64,000 bases of DNA from Holacanthus passer (Eukaryota; Chordata; Actinopteri; Pomacanthidae): positions 558,001 to 622,000 of the forward strand of contig JAFREQ010000094.1 in assembly GCA_025331565.1 (NCBI GenBank). Direction: 5' to 3'. The translations under genes were made by a program, and so were the position numbers. Position 1 is the first letter of the stretch. Each line of letters starts with the position of its first letter. The notes under the pieces are model-generated. The model saw nothing but the letters and a program-made list of their open reading frames with translations. It ran no database searches and was not told the DNA's origin. Shown piece by piece: positions 10,320 through 23,283 of the stretch.

Positions 10320-13300
10320 ATATACGGCAATGAAAAGCTCGACATCATCACAATTGAGAGGCTCAAACCACAGAATGTTTGCGAATTTGCCTTGAAAAAA
10401 TGAAATGATTTATCATAATAGTTAGTAGCTTAATTAGCTAATTGTTTCAGCTCCACAACATTCATTTATTCAAAATGCAGAGCATTGTTGAGAGCATCAG
10501 TTTCAGGATTTAGTATGGATGGAAACATGCAGGATATAGGTTTGAGCAAGAGACACCTGGCAAGCAGGAGAGAAACAAAACAAAAGCTTTATTTGCTCTT
10601 TCTTTCAGTGCAGTTATGTGGTAAGGCACTAAAAACGTTCATTTGCTGCGCGTCTCCTTTCTAACACTGATTGTCGTACAGCACTAAATTACAAAAAACA
10701 ACACAGTGACTCAAATTTATGTCTTAAACAAAGCCCTCAGTGTTCACTCTGTTATTGGTCCAACTTGCTTAATCTCTGTCGTTTCTCAGCTGCAGTGGAA
10801 ACGCAAACAGACGCAGTAAAGGAACTTCCCTATTGAGTTCCTGATTTTACTTCTTGGGGCTATTTGGGTTTTTTTAAGTGTGTGGAAGAGGTTAAGGGAT
10901 GTATAGGTGGTCACCTCATCAGGAGGAGCTTGCCAGTTGGAATCGTTGGACCAACCCAGACAATCTGAGCAGTGAAAGTGAAGTAACGTCCTCTCCTGCC
11001 TTCAATGGCTTTGAGGGACTTTTTCAGACACTTAATCTCCAGGTGATGCAGAAGTGCTCCTCAACGGTTGGCCGGTGTGTTTGCCAAATAAACCCTTCCC
11101 TGGATAAACATTTGTAAAAGGAAAAAAACATTGACACGTGTTGGTCCCGTCTGAGAACTGTGATAGGTTTATTAGACGAGTGATGGAGAGTTTACAGAGC
11201 GGGTGAAATTAAGAGCAGATAGATAAGCTACAAACAAATCTTTAATCACATTTAAAGAGCAGAAGAGGAAGGTCTGTGTTGACTTAGCGGCACATAGAGA
11301 TCCCCTTGTTTGCTGCTCCTTAAGTGAAGTGGAGCACGCCAGTTAAACTCTATCAGATGGCCTGAGTGTTTTATAATGTTCAGCAGAAGGCTCTCATCTG
11401 CTTTGTACCCCACACAGTTGCATAGGCGTAATGTGTGCGTCCACATGCGTGCACACAATAGTATTGATACTATCATCTCAACCTACACAGCCTCTTTGAT
11501 GGTCTCCGCACGTCCTGTGCACGGTCCTCTGAAGGAGGAATCGAGGATGAGGCTTTCTGTAAGTCACAAAGGCTTCTCGGAGACGTTGTGGCGAGGCTGC
11601 CCGGGAGCCGGGCTGATTCACCGCTCCATCACTGCACACAGGGCATCAATCATCATCATCGCCACCTGTCAAAGAGAGGAATTCACACACAGGAAGTCAG
11701 CTGTATTGCAAAAGGATGCAGCGTACATTACGACTGCACATGCACTCGCCATGTGTTCCCGGCTACTAGTACCGGTAGCCGAGCACACGCAGCGAACTCC
11801 CCGGTCCCACATCTTGTCCTCCATGACATCACAGCACCATATGAGCTTGACTGACAGGCCGTCTGTTTGTTTTCCTCTTCAAGACGAAGTCCATTTCCTG
11901 TGCTCCCTTTGTTTTAGACCTTAGATTAAAAAAAGATCTCCCTTTTAAATGCTGTGTTTACATTGTGTGAGCGCTTTGAGGGAAAGCACAAAGCCGCCAC
12001 ACAGTGGGTGGATTATAAACTTGGACTGAGTTTCAAACAGACTGAATTTATAAACACAGAATTCCCCCACACTCAACTCGCGGGTCCCAGCCTGCTAGCA
12101 TATTACTGTGGATCAAACACAGACGAAGCCTATCCTTGCACTTTGATGCATTTGTGTGTGTGTGTGTGTGTGTGTGTCTGCGCTTGCATTGTGTTTGCAC
12201 CTACTTGAGTGCCTTTTTAGTTTGCTTTCACACTTCAGAAGTAGCATAACAGGTTAATTTTTTTTTACCTGGTGTTATCCATCACAACATCTCGATTTGC
12301 GTGTATCACCACTGTTGGCACGACAGCATCCTGGGCAGCACCTTGGTGGGGTGATCTCTGGTTGCCATGTTGTACTGAGGCACGCGAGGGGGGACGACCT
12401 GGGATCTCCATGTCCTATCGAAGGACTACAAGTGCCTGAATACCCATTATGTGCCAGCTGTTCAGAATGAGGAGTAATTGCACTGTTGGCAAAGATCCAT
12501 GTGGGCCCCAGTGCTGTGGCTCCCCCCTCCCCACCCTGGGCATGCTGCCAAGCCCTCCCGCATACTGCCTCCCTGACCCATCTACCACCACCTAACGGCA
12601 CCCCACCCCACATCCAGGCCCACCCCTACGCCTCAGCGCCCGACCACATCATCCCCCAAACTCTTCCACCCATTACCACCAGCCCTCTGTTCCACATTCC
12701 TAAGGGGGCACTGGTTAAATCTAATCCCATAATAAGACACTCAGCTGTCCAGGAAAAGAAAGAGAACTTTCCTCTGGTAAACTCTAGACTTCCTTTTTTC
12801 TTTTTCCCCTCCCTTCTTTTCACCCCAAGTGGAGGCAAGATGACACTTTGGGCCCCCTTGGCCAGTTGCCTTTGTCTTTCTTCGGGCTTGATTTATCCTT
12901 TCTTCCTTTCTCTCACTCCCTCGTTCCGTCGGGGTTTTTTTTTGTCAGTGTGGTATAAGATTGCCTCTGTGTTGGGTCCAGGGTCCCTGAGCAGACACAT
13001 GGGAGGGCCACGTTTGCTGAAGGGCCACATGGCTTTGTTGGGCAAGACCATACACACATTCATTTTTATGCTCCCAAAACAGATGTAAGCAATTTATACA
13101 TTAGATTGCCAAAGTCTTTTAACATACTTTGGTCTCTCCTGCAATTCACTTGGCAAATGACATAGTTAGGACATCATTATCTCGAGTTAAAAGGTGAAAT
13201 GTAGATTTCATGGGAATTTGTACCTTTTACCTAAATTAAAATAGGCTGTTTTATGTCCACATTAGGTGAAAACAAAAAATGATATTGTCAAAGTAGTGCT

Positions 13301-15240
13301 AGTAGTTGAGTTAGTAGTTAAGTAGTTGATATAACAATATTTTTATTTTTTTATTTTTGTCTTATCTGTTTGACAGAATGGCTCTAACTGTGATCGATCC
13401 GCTAGTGGACCATCTCCCCATTACATCATGTAGTATACATGATTGTGGCCCTGATTTTCCACTTGCCAACAGTTTTTGGAGATCACTGACGGCAGACGCC
13501 AGATCAGAGGATTGCTAAGTTTGAAATGTTCAAACATGCGATTCAAGGGTTTGCACACAAGCCTCCAGTCGAGAAAGACCCCTTAAACAGACTTATATAG
13601 AAGTTGGGGCTCTTGTATTTCACTGTGTCCTCACAGCCTCATCAATATAGTATAATGAATCTGGCCTTGCTTGCATCAGGTGTATAAGATATTTTTAATG
13701 TAGCTCATTTCTGCAACCTGCTAACCATATTTGTCCCATATAATGAATTATTTCTTTGTCCTTGGTCAACTCACTCAGTGATGCAGGCTTTTGAGCCCAC
13801 TGTTATTATTAAGCATGAGGCCTTCAAATACCTTTAGTGGCTGGGAAAGAACGGGAATGCTCACCACACCAACTGTTAAGCTGTTAAGTCTAGCTCAGCT
13901 TTTGAGTTGTGATTACTTTGACAGGCTGAAGGTAAACCTGTTAAATATCGATGCTTGTCAACTAAGAACTTTTAAGCATACGACTAACAGAATGTTAAAT
14001 TGCCTCCTTTTCTAAGATGGATCAAAGAGACAATAACCAATCATAGAGGATAGTGGGTAAAATGCTGGAGATCTCTCCACAGAGAGTAGAGTTGACTAGA
14101 GGTTGACGAAATGACGAATTGAAAGATGAGTGAGAGTTTGCTACAGCAGAAGGAGCTCCTGGTAGACAGGTCCGACAGACTCGGGACACACAGTGCAGCA
14201 GCGATGAGGGGTTTGCTGTTTTGGCATTTGTACTGAAACTCAGGCACTGCACCAGCAGGACTATCTAAACAACTCAAACTATACCCAGCCTTTGTGGTTG
14301 CCTTCAGGAAATTAGCATCAAAACGTTGGGGCTGATGTGTGTGTTTGTATGCATGCGGCTGGGTAAGCAGTGTGTGTCCAGGGTTGAGTGAGTCCGTGTG
14401 GAAATCACTAAACTGGGTTATCAGCTTTAGGAGCCTGGGAAACTGGAACAAGCTGAGATACACAGAGGACAGATAAAGACAAAGAGGTACAGAAAGGGAG
14501 AGAGAAGGAAAAAGACTAAGAAATGAACTCTATTATTCCTCTGTCAGAGGTTGAGGGATGAAAGAGAACGATGAATCTTACAACTCTCAGATTTCGGTAA
14601 TGATCAAAATCATGCTATACAAATTATTTTAACTTCCCAAACGTTGTCATATTTTTTTTCCCTTTGTTATTGTGAACCCTGAGTGGTGTCTCTCTTGTTG
14701 CTATAATCAGCTCACATGCCTGTTTCTCTGTGTCTGCTGCAGTATTTACACTGCCTGTTTATTCCTGTGAAACGGCGGATGATTTAAAGCAGGGGGAGGG
14801 TAACGTTGCTTGTGGTCATTGGTGGGGAAAAACCAAAACAACAGATGGACTGTGCTGTGTCTTTAACCCAGATTCTACCTCTGTAATCCTGTCTTCACTG
14901 CAAGAATGTCCACATTGCATGCTGGACCTGACACGCCAAATGACCATTCGGATTTGAACCTGGCTGAGCCGGGGATAAAAAAAGTGACTAAATGAGTGTT
15001 GTGTCTCGCCCTTGAGCACGTCAGGGTCGTTGGATGGAAGCAGTCAAGGTCGAGTTGCCGATTACTCCATGATCATGATTTTGATGTTAACAACCTTGCT
15101 GCTGATAGAAACCTTGCTGTGAATAAGAAATATGTAACTGGGCAGTGTGTCGTTGCAAAGAGCAACAAACCCGCTGGATGTGCCAGAGGCAGGAAATTGC
15201 ATGACTCATTTGAGGTGAGCAGTTGGGGTGAGGGGTTGAA
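10320..15240. other. No gene seen
   Basis: Unique or decayed sequence. A C-rich stretch at 12510-12700 gives a 200-residue proline-rich false frame that continues through a pyrimidine tract. At 12290-12480 the minus strand is open for about 110 codons without a recognised product. 13120-13700 is AT-rich with nothing identified. Confidence 0.4.
12153..12178. repeat. (TG)n microsatellite
   Basis: Twenty-six bases of TG repeat. Confidence 0.93.
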
Positions 15241-15251
15241 GGAGCGAGACA

Positions 15252-15424
15252 GTCAGCTGTCAGGGGGCTTGAGAGGGGCGATGGGGCGGCGTCCGTCAGC
15301 TGATGTAGTCGAGTGGCGGGGGGCGTCGCGTCAGTCAGCTGATGGGGGTTAGGAATGGGCGGGGATTTTGTTGTGTTGGCTGAATCAGTCAGCTGGCGTA
15401 ACATCATTAGTCGACCTTATAAAA
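15252..15424 (+). promoter_or_regulatory. Promoter-like cluster: four GTCAGCTG boxes, GC boxes, TATA box
   Basis: GTCAGCTG, an E-box with CAGCTG core, occurs at 15252-15259, 15295-15302, 15334-15341 and 15388-15395 (spacings 43, 39 and 54). Between the boxes lie GGGGCGG and GTGGCGGGG, which resemble Sp1 boxes, and several CpGs. TATAAAA follows at 15418-15424, with a pyrimidine-rich stretch after 15460. The arrangement resembles a proximal promoter reading rightward. A decayed minisatellite is the alternative: the minus strand has an open frame with three QLTD words in frame. No coding first exon follows. Confidence 0.3.
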
Positions 15425-15780
15425 CCAGGTCAGTAGTAGGATTACTAAACCAAGCCTTGTTACCCTTCCCCCACCTCCCCAGTAGGCTCCCCGCACCTTT
15501 ATGTAATTACCACTTCTTCTTTTATTCTTAATTCATTAGCATCTTATGTCTCCCCCGCCTCTGTGCTCGCCCAGTTTTGAAAATTGCTATTGCTTCAGCC
15601 ACAAGTCCTTATGTCAACCTACTTCCCCTTGACCCCCAACCCTCATCTCTAACATCCTGCTTCCCCAATATGCTTGATTTCATTCTTTGCCCATTAACAA
15701 CCCCCCACCCACCCCCCTACATATCCTATCTTTGCCTCCGGCCCCCTCCTTCATCACCACAGTTAGGCACCCTTGTCTGG

Positions 15781-15830
15781 TCAAGGTCAGAGAGAATATG
15801 TCGAGGATTTCTAGGTCAGGTCAGAGGTCG
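15781..15830 (+). promoter_or_regulatory. Nuclear-receptor half-site cluster
   Basis: TCAAGGTCA at 15781-15789 is a full extended half-site as bound by ERR and SF1/LRH1 type orphan receptors. At 15813-15830 overlapping AGGTCA words are followed by G and AGGTCG, giving a DR1-like pair. All are on the + strand within 50 bp. Confidence 0.3.
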
Positions 15831-15839
15831 TGTTGGGTG

Positions 15840-17160
15840 CACGGCATTGCGCTGTAAATTAGTTGATTAGAAATCCCTAATTACACGCCCCTAATCTGTC
15901 TCAGGGTGCAAGTCTCAGGCTTAGGTGTCTCGCCAGCTGCCTTGAGTGCGGGAGAGAAGGAGGAGAAGGAGAAGTAGTGTCAGGGCTTTAGGAGTTCAGG
16001 GGTGATCTAAAGGTTGAGGTATACTTAGAAGAGCTGGCCGTTGACAAAATTGTTGTTGCATTCTCGAGCAATGAGATGGATCCTAGAAAAAAATTATACT
16101 CTTTTTAAGGGATGGGGTTGTTTTGTGCACTGAAAATAACAAGACCTGATTGTGTTATGCAGCGTTAAACATTTAATGAGAGACAGATTACGCTCAGCAT
16201 GGGTTGCTGAGTTGCTTCTGTAACATTCTTGACTCCCTTGGCAATGGCTTAATGATATTATTGGTGTTAGCTGACAATTAGTAGTGTGAAATTGGCCCCT
16301 GTATTGAGTTTTTCTCCACCTGACAACATCACAGCGACCCAGTATTTATCCTCCTAGACAGTCAATGATGGCTGGTCAGCTCTTCTGTTGATTCCACCTG
16401 GAATCAATACAATCCCAGGGCTGACGCTGCAGAACAGGAGCCAGACGAGGATCAATGAGTCTGTAATGGGATCAGAACCAGCCGTTGCCACAGAGTGTCC
16501 AAGGTTACAGTTCTCACGCAGGGGTGAGATCTGACCAAACCAGCTCGTGTTAGAGATGTTTGTCATCGGTATCAATCAGAGCGAGATCTTCAATGATTGT
16601 AACGTTCACATAGATTCAAAAACATAACGTATGTGGATGAAACCGACTCTCCTCCCTCTTTCATACATGCTGACTATCACAGTCTTCCAGAGGACCTCAA
16701 GAAATAAGAAAAGACAGCAGAGGGAACTAAAGCTCAGCAGAGACCTGTTGATGCATCATAACCTTAATTCCCCCTGTCAGTTAATGATGCGTTAAACACA
16801 AAGCTTTACGGGAGTGGTGTTAATGCCCAATTGGGTAATCGATGAGAAAAAAAGTGGTCCGGCCTGCATTTCTTTGATGAGGGGAGGTCCGTGCCCGTGG
16901 AATTGAGCCGTGACAGAGGTCATTGGCAAATGATCTACCGGCCAGGCAGAAGAAGCCAGCTGAATCAGCAGGGGTTACAACCAGTAGGATGTGAGGTCAA
17001 GGGTCAAGGCCTTGTCCAGTGGCCCTCTGCTCTCCAGACAGTGGTAAACTGTGTCCTTCATTAGCACAGTCTCAATAGTGACCAATTATGACAATGACCA
17101 TCGTGATTTGACAGGAGGGGAGTGTCAGTCTGTGTCTGTCTTGAAATTCTCATGTTGTAA
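15840..17160. other. No gene seen; possible conserved element at 16740-17010
   Basis: Apart from the DR1 at 16994-17006 there is no coding signal. The 16740-17010 segment is unique, compositionally balanced and dense in homeodomain-like TTAAT words. Confidence 0.35.
16994..17006 (+). promoter_or_regulatory. DR1 nuclear-receptor element
   Basis: AGGTCA-A-GGGTCA is a near-perfect DR1. It sits in unique, GC-balanced sequence (16740-17010) that contains gttaatgatgcgttaa, aattgggtaatcgatgag and ctgaatcagcag words and resembles a conserved noncoding element. Confidence 0.3.
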
Positions 17161-17164
17161 AGAA

Positions 17165-17405
17165 ATGTATGAGATAATCAGTTAGTTAGTTGATAGAAAA
17201 TACATTGCCACCAAACATTCAGCTAATCGAGTTTCTTAAAGATTTGCTGCTTTTTTCTCTATGTAATTGTAAATCGAATGTCTTTGGGTTTGGACTGATG
17301 GTCAGACAAAACAAAACATCTGAAGTTGTCTCACTGGGTTTTTTGTTTTTTGACATTTTTAAACGATTATTCCATTAACTGAAAAATGTATTGACCGATG
17401 ATAAA
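17165..17405 (-). repeat. Teleost interspersed repeat ('cgattaatcg' family), copy 1
   Basis: The segment contains ctttgggtttggactgatgg, tcagacaaaacaaaacatct, tgaagttgtctcactgggtt and a terminal gattattccattaactgaaa. These match in order a very common percomorph repeat whose ends are rich in 'gattaatcgatta' (from memory of fish genome sequence). The copy is reversed relative to 36722-36995. Divergence is substantial. I cannot assign it to a transposon class. Confidence 0.6.
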
Positions 17406-17489
17406 TCAATGATGGATTTTTTTTGAACAATTTCACAATTTTAATTCACAATTTTTTTACACCCAGTGGAGATTGAAGCTTTTTTAAAT

Positions 17490-17800
17490 TGGAGATGGTA
17501 GTGCTGGATCAATTAATCAAATAGTTTAGTGTCAGAACAACATTTTCAACAATTTATCGGTCGGTTGAGTCGTTCATCAAACAAAACATAACAAACATCT
17601 GCTGCTTCCAGCTTCAAAGTTGGAACATTTTATTTCATTGTGAACTTGGATCTTGGATTGTTGATGAAAGCTATTTGAAGACAGCACTTTGGGCTGCAGC
17701 AAATTGTGATGGATAGTTTTAACATTTCTGTGTGTTTATAGTCTAAATGACTAATAAATTAATTGAAAAAGTAATCAAGAGATAAATCAAGAATGAACCA
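17490..17800 (-). repeat. Teleost interspersed repeat ('cgattaatcg' family), copy 2
   Basis: Shared pieces with the family are tcaattaatcaaatagtt, the actttgggctgcagcaaatt gtgatgg phrase, and tagtctaaatgactaataaa ttaattgaaaaagtaatcaa. Orientation is the same as copy 1, 90 bp away, so the two may be a tandem or nested pair. Parts between the shared pieces have drifted beyond recognition. Confidence 0.5.
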
Positions 17801-20697
17801 AAAGTTGAATTGCAGTTGTAGTGGATTGTATTTGCATGTTTTTTGTTGAATAAAGCAGCATGTGAACCAGCCACACTCTGATGTGGTTGTTCTATTGTCA
17901 GGAACAACTTGATGTTTTGTTCTCTTTTTATGAGTATTTGTTGCTCTGTAAAACACTGCGTAATGGACCAGCGGTTGTTAAAATGGCTTTTAAAATTAAT
18001 GACTTGACTTCATCTGATAAAAATCTGCGAATAATGAAAGAGAGGGCAGACGATGTTCGCACAGAAATCCTGCTCGATGGCCAGTAAACGGGACTTTTCT
18101 CTCCTTGCTGTGAAGGCTGACTGGTGTGTGGGGAAACATATGATCTATGCTGATGACATTAATTAAATCAAACACCTGAATACCTGCTCGGCACTGAGAC
18201 TCTGCGCTGTCGATACAGAGCTCTCTCAATCTATCATTATTCTTCTTCAGCTCCCTTTCTTCCCAGTTCTGTTTGAACACGTCTCATCTCAAACACAGCT
18301 AATGAAGTGTGATGTAAAGAAATCGACAGGATGGCTCAAAATGAAATGAGTTTTCACCTCAAGGCTTCCTTTTTTAAAATTTTTTTTTATCTTGAAGCAC
18401 CAATTTGAGTATTGACAGGCAAACCTGAGTGGGAAGTCCACCCGCGAGTGATGAAACGTGGAGAGAGAAAATGAGCAGCAGAGGGAGAGAGAGAGCGACA
18501 GGAAGGGGAAAAGGCAAATGAGGGAGAAACAGAGCAGTGTAGACGGGAGTGTGGGCGTTTTTTATTGGTGTCATGAGAGGAGAAATCAATAAAAGAGGTG
18601 AAAAAAACCCTCCTGGTTTTAAGAGCCCCATCACTGCGGCAATTAAAGGGCCTTCAAAGAGTCGGTCTAATCAGCGGTTAAATAAAGATAGGAGCAGGCG
18701 GCGCTTTGGATGGCCCCGCTCCTGTAATCGAACACCTACTGCCCTGCACTCAGTGGCCCCTTGAACTCCATGTGTGTGTGTCTGTGCCTACGCATACTTG
18801 TGTGTTTATGTCTTTTCTCCTCTCACACACACATGTTGGCGTACAGAGTGCTCGGACGCGTTTCTGACAGCTTGTATGTGGTTAACAGACTCTTAAAAGG
18901 CAGATTAGCCAGTTTAAGCTTCCTCTCTGCGTCCTTCTCTGTCAGTCTCTCATATCTGACCTCTGTCTAAACCAAAGTGAGACAAAGCAGATATGTATGC
19001 TTAGCTTATATATTGCAGTTATAGCGAGGCGGTCTACCCTCTGTACCCGTGACCCTTCCGCTTACCTGCCGTCTTATCTGCCGCACCATAGACTCATTCG
19101 TCATGTGTGTAGGTTCTCACTGTGATAAGGTGCTGGCCGGTGAGTCAATATTACAGCCTTGGGTCTGTCTTCACGAGCCTCTCCCTGCTTAAAGAGGCAC
19201 TGTGTAGACAGAGCAGATACCAGGCTGAGCAATGAGTTTGCTTTAGGCACACAGAGGCCAAGATAGACAGGTGAAACAGGCCCTTTGCACAATGTCACTG
19301 CATGTCGTTCTGCAGTGGTAAAGTTTACAGGGTGGGTTGCTTTAGTTCAACCTTGGATTGTGGAGTTGTGTTTATAGACAATCAAGTGTTTAATGCAGAT
19401 GTAGAAGCACACACACATTGTTTTCAAGCAGTTCCGTTTTGGATGCGGTTTCAGATTGCCTGGATTTTGCAATGCATCTTTTAACAATCCTTGCACTTGT
19501 TGATCATCTAGGTAATGCGCTGTCTGCAGACTATTTGTTAATGAAAGAAATGCAACTCACAAACATCACTTCAAAGGGCACGCCACCAATTTACCGTTGC
19601 ATTCCTGAATCATCATCCAAAACATTGTTGAGCTCATGATTGACAGTTAAAAGAATCAATGCAGCAGAACCAGAGATATCTTCTCTTTACTTCCTTGTCA
19701 AAACCTGGCACCTAAATTACCCACAGTGCAACTCGACCACTGACAGTTCAGCCAAAGATATAGGTGTGTTTTGCTAGTCGCGGCTAATGCAGCTTCAAGC
19801 AGAGGCGAGATGTGAACCATGCAGTAGTTCTCCCCAAGATCTGTAAGCAGACTCTGATGTGTAATTGATGGAGTTCTTCAACAACAATCTTCTTCTTCAA
19901 ACTTTCCTGCAGGTCTTTAAATCATCACCATTGATATTTTCAGCCTATTAACCTAACAGTTCTGAAATGGAAACTCTAGTCTTTGGAGCAGGTGGCTCCT
20001 GAAAATGTGTGCAAAAGTGAAGCTTGATTTATAGTTCTGCATGTAGGGGTTGGGGGGATGGCCTATATATGCTACACCATAGTTTGTCACTGTAACACTT
20101 CTGTAACACATAGAGTCAAGCTGTCTCCATTACAAACTGTAAAGGCATTGGATAATGCACGTCGATCGTAACCAATCATAGAGCTAGAATAAGCAGCTAT
20201 TCTGAGATGAACTGTTTGTGAGAGAGCAAGGTTGGCTGAGAGGACTTTATATAGCAGCTTATTTGATGCAAACCTTGGTGCTTGCCATGGTTTTTGCTCT
20301 CTCAGACCGTAACAGGATTACTGTGGCTATTGATTGCACACCTCTAGTCTCCTATACAGTAATGAGACGAGGCATATCGTTGCTCTATAGCACACTTGCT
20401 GTGAGGTGTATAATTAAAACACAATGCAGCCTCACACGTCACACATACGTATGTGCCACAGTAATAGTGTGAATGAATGAATGATTACTGAACTATAAAT
20501 CAGTTCGTACACAAAAGGCACCTACAGCAAAACTGTCAAACTCTCACACTTCTCACACTGGTATAATTAACTTTAAGGAGGCTACACCTGTTATTTCAAT
20601 GTGTCACTTACATTCATTTAGTTTCCATTTCATATCTAAGACTGCTCATTTTGTTTTCAGGTTATAGTTTTACAACTTTATATTAATAAATATACTT

Positions 20698-20714
20698 ACA
20701 CACACACACACACA
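20698..20714. repeat. Short (CA)n tract
   Basis: Seventeen bases of CA repeat. Confidence 0.85.
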
Positions 20715-20952
20715 TCCTGCTGTACACACCTGTGGTTGTGTTGCTCTGATACTTGCACTCTGTCATTCTAATGTTCCCCAAATCCTTCTTCCCACCTCCC
20801 CATTAACCCCTGACACCTTTCCCCTCCTGGCACATCCCCGTGGTTAAGCCGGCATTATCAACGGGCTCATTAGGACAGCATTAGTGTCAGAGATGGACAC
20901 AGTGATATGGCTCCACAGCTGGATCAGGGAAGCCAGAGAAGACCCCAAGCCG

Positions 20953-20969
20953 TTTTTTTTTTTTTTTTT
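20953..20969. repeat. Poly(T) run of 17
   Basis: Seventeen consecutive T. No retrotransposon body is recognisable beside it. Confidence 0.9.
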
Positions 20970-21904
20970 ATCTTCTTCCCGGCCTCTCTATGCTATTGTT
21001 TAGGGATGCCTCAGTTCTGACATCGGAGGTCAGAGGTCGCTCGTCCACAGGAGCCATCGCGGCCCTTCTCCCCAATGCACTGTCACTGTGATTCACCACT
21101 CACACGGGTCCCTGTCACTCGGCCCCGACACAGCCGTCACTCACACTCACATGCATGTGAATATGCGGAGCGACGCTCTCGGCAGACGCATACTTTCATC
21201 GCTGCCCGGCGGCTCCTCACAGGCCCTCGTCTACTTAGAAATCACAGCACTTGAGATGACACACAAAAAAACCTTCACCAGTGTCTGAGGCTTTTGTTGA
21301 ACTAGCACAATGAGCCAGTATTTGAATAGAACCTATAAGCCTCAAATGTATAGAATTTTGTTACATACTTCAGGTGAAATGTTCCTTCTCATCAGTTCAA
21401 CATGCAGGTGTGTTGGTCAGCAGGTTACAGTCATAATATCTACATTCGATTATGGTCATGTGTCAGGCCGTGCTTTATTAGAGGCGGGTGTTTGTTTGAT
21501 AATCTTCAAGGTTTATCGAAAGATAAGCAAGTTATGTTCCTACCTATTACTTCCTGTGTTCCCATTTAACTTGATATGATAATCCACGTGATCTTTTAAT
21601 AGATGAGGTAGATATGGACAGAAAAGAAAACAAACATACTTTGATGTGCACCAACATCTGCGTCATCAAAAAGTTAATAACAAGCCGAAATTTTTGCAAG
21701 CAGTAAACACACGTTTTAGGTGAATCAGTCCTTTGGGATCTACATTTACTGTAAATCTGTCATAACAACTGCTTGACACACATGGTCCAAGTTGAATGAA
21801 TGATGTCTTGCCTTAGTCAGACCAGTATTTGCATCAATTTCTTTCATGTCGGATTAATCTGTTGGTCACTAATGAATGCAAATCGATGCAGATATGTGTC
21901 ATAT

Positions 21905-21990
21905 ATGTGAAAATGTGGAGGTCAGGGTGGTGGATGGATGCATCTGCCTTCTCATGTGGGACACTGGAGTTCATCCCATCGCAAGCCAAC
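21905..21990 (+). repeat. Possible dispersed repeat fragment ('gtgggacactggagttc' type)
   Basis: gtggatggatgcatctgcct and gtgggacactggagttcatc resemble a fish interspersed repeat that I recall with a tRNA-like GGAGTTCGAATCCC part. The B-box is degenerate here (GGAGTTCATCCC). Weak call. Confidence 0.25.
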
Positions 21991-22693
21991 AGTTAATGTC
22001 GACTTAAATGTAACTATGAGCTTTCCATATTGTAGAAATAAATAATTTCTAAATGTTTGGATGTTAAAAAACATTTTTAATGGGCATAACTGTCCAGTAC
22101 AATTGTTCTTTTTCTGGCTATAGAGTTGGATTTATTAGGGACTGTACAAAAATGACTAGGTCGGGAGCAGAGTCAGAAAAGTAATTTTCCTTTTCACTGA
22201 TGGAAAGAGTTGAGCATCTTTCAACTTTTTCTCATTCTGGATTGATATTTTTTTTGTTTCAGTCTCTCTCTTAGATTTTGGGACTAAAGATAACATAGCT
22301 GCATCTAAAAGATCTTTATCTGAAATTAGCTGTGTTTACCCATCTTTTCTTATTTTTACCATATGTATATATATATATCTTTTACATTCTGTTGCAACAC
22401 TAAGTCTGTGTCTAAGTTTGAGGGGAGAGTCAAAACAAGCAAAAAAGAAAAGAAAAACATCGGGGAGGGTCTTGCTTTTTATTTAATTATTCAATTCAAT
22501 TCAGTTATTTATTTAAAGTTCTTTCAATCAACAAAAGTTAAAGCTAACTTTTATTTAACTTGCTTGTTTGTGTTTATCTTAACCACTATAAAAAAATATC
22601 CAGGTGATCTCAGTGTGACTTGTCAGCATCACCAGACGCATAAAGCTACAGTCAAAACATGCTATAACACTTCATGGCCAAATTCAGTTTGTT

Positions 22694-22710
22694 AAAAAAA
22701 AAAAAAAAAA
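22694..22710. repeat. Poly(A) run of 17
   Basis: Seventeen consecutive A. No target duplication or retrotransposed body was recognised upstream. Confidence 0.9.
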
Positions 22711-23065
22711 CAATCATACAAAATGCTGTCTGTTTGCCATGTTTGCATCTTTTCCACGTGTCGGACTCCCAGATAGAAAGAAACCTGGCAGCCTTGGCCC
22801 TGTGACCCAGATTGCACCACTTAGGAAACCACTGCCCACATTCCCATCGCAGGCAAATGGCTCCTTCTCCTAATCATTAACGCACAAATGGACCGTGTTT
22901 CTTGTGTGTTTGCGTGTGAGAGAGTGTGTGTGCACGTGTGTGTTGATGTGTGTGTTTGTTGCGTACTTTGCGCCTGACACAAAGCTGTGACAGACATAAA
23001 AAACTGAGACCCACTTAGAGCCCAGTTTTAAATTTAGCAACACAAGATACTTGCAGCCATGCAAA

Positions 23066-23113
23066 GTCTCTCTCTCTCTCTCTCTCTGAGTCTCTCTCTC
23101 TCTCTCTCTCTGT
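23066..23113. repeat. (CT)n microsatellite, one interruption
   Basis: Two CT blocks separated by gagt near 23088-23091, followed by a short TG tract. Confidence 0.93.
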
Positions 23114-23262
23114 GTGTACAGTATGTACTTGTGTACTTAAGAACGGATGTTTGAATGGGTGTGTTTATATATTAATAAAAAAGAAACCAGTAGATATTGG
23201 TTGACCTCACCTTCATCTCTGAAGGTGCTGTAAGTTTTATGACACAGCATTGCTTGATTGGT

Positions 23263-23283
23263 GGTGTGTGTGTGTGTGTGTGT
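23263..23283. repeat. (TG)n microsatellite
   Basis: About 21 bases of TG repeat, followed by tatatgtatatg. Confidence 0.9.

Noticed and set aside
12486..13088. 200-residue + strand open frame rich in proline
   Set aside because: It is a translated C-rich stretch followed by a pyrimidine tract; no domain and no conserved-looking part.
14940..14975. Minus strand GGTTCAAATCC B-box-like word
   Set aside because: No A box at tRNA spacing and no cloverleaf; perhaps a repeat remnant or chance.
20010..20060. Resemblance to a Harbinger-type repeat ('gaagcttgatttat...ttctgc')
   Set aside because: Only about 25 bp resemble it and no terminal repeats could be found.
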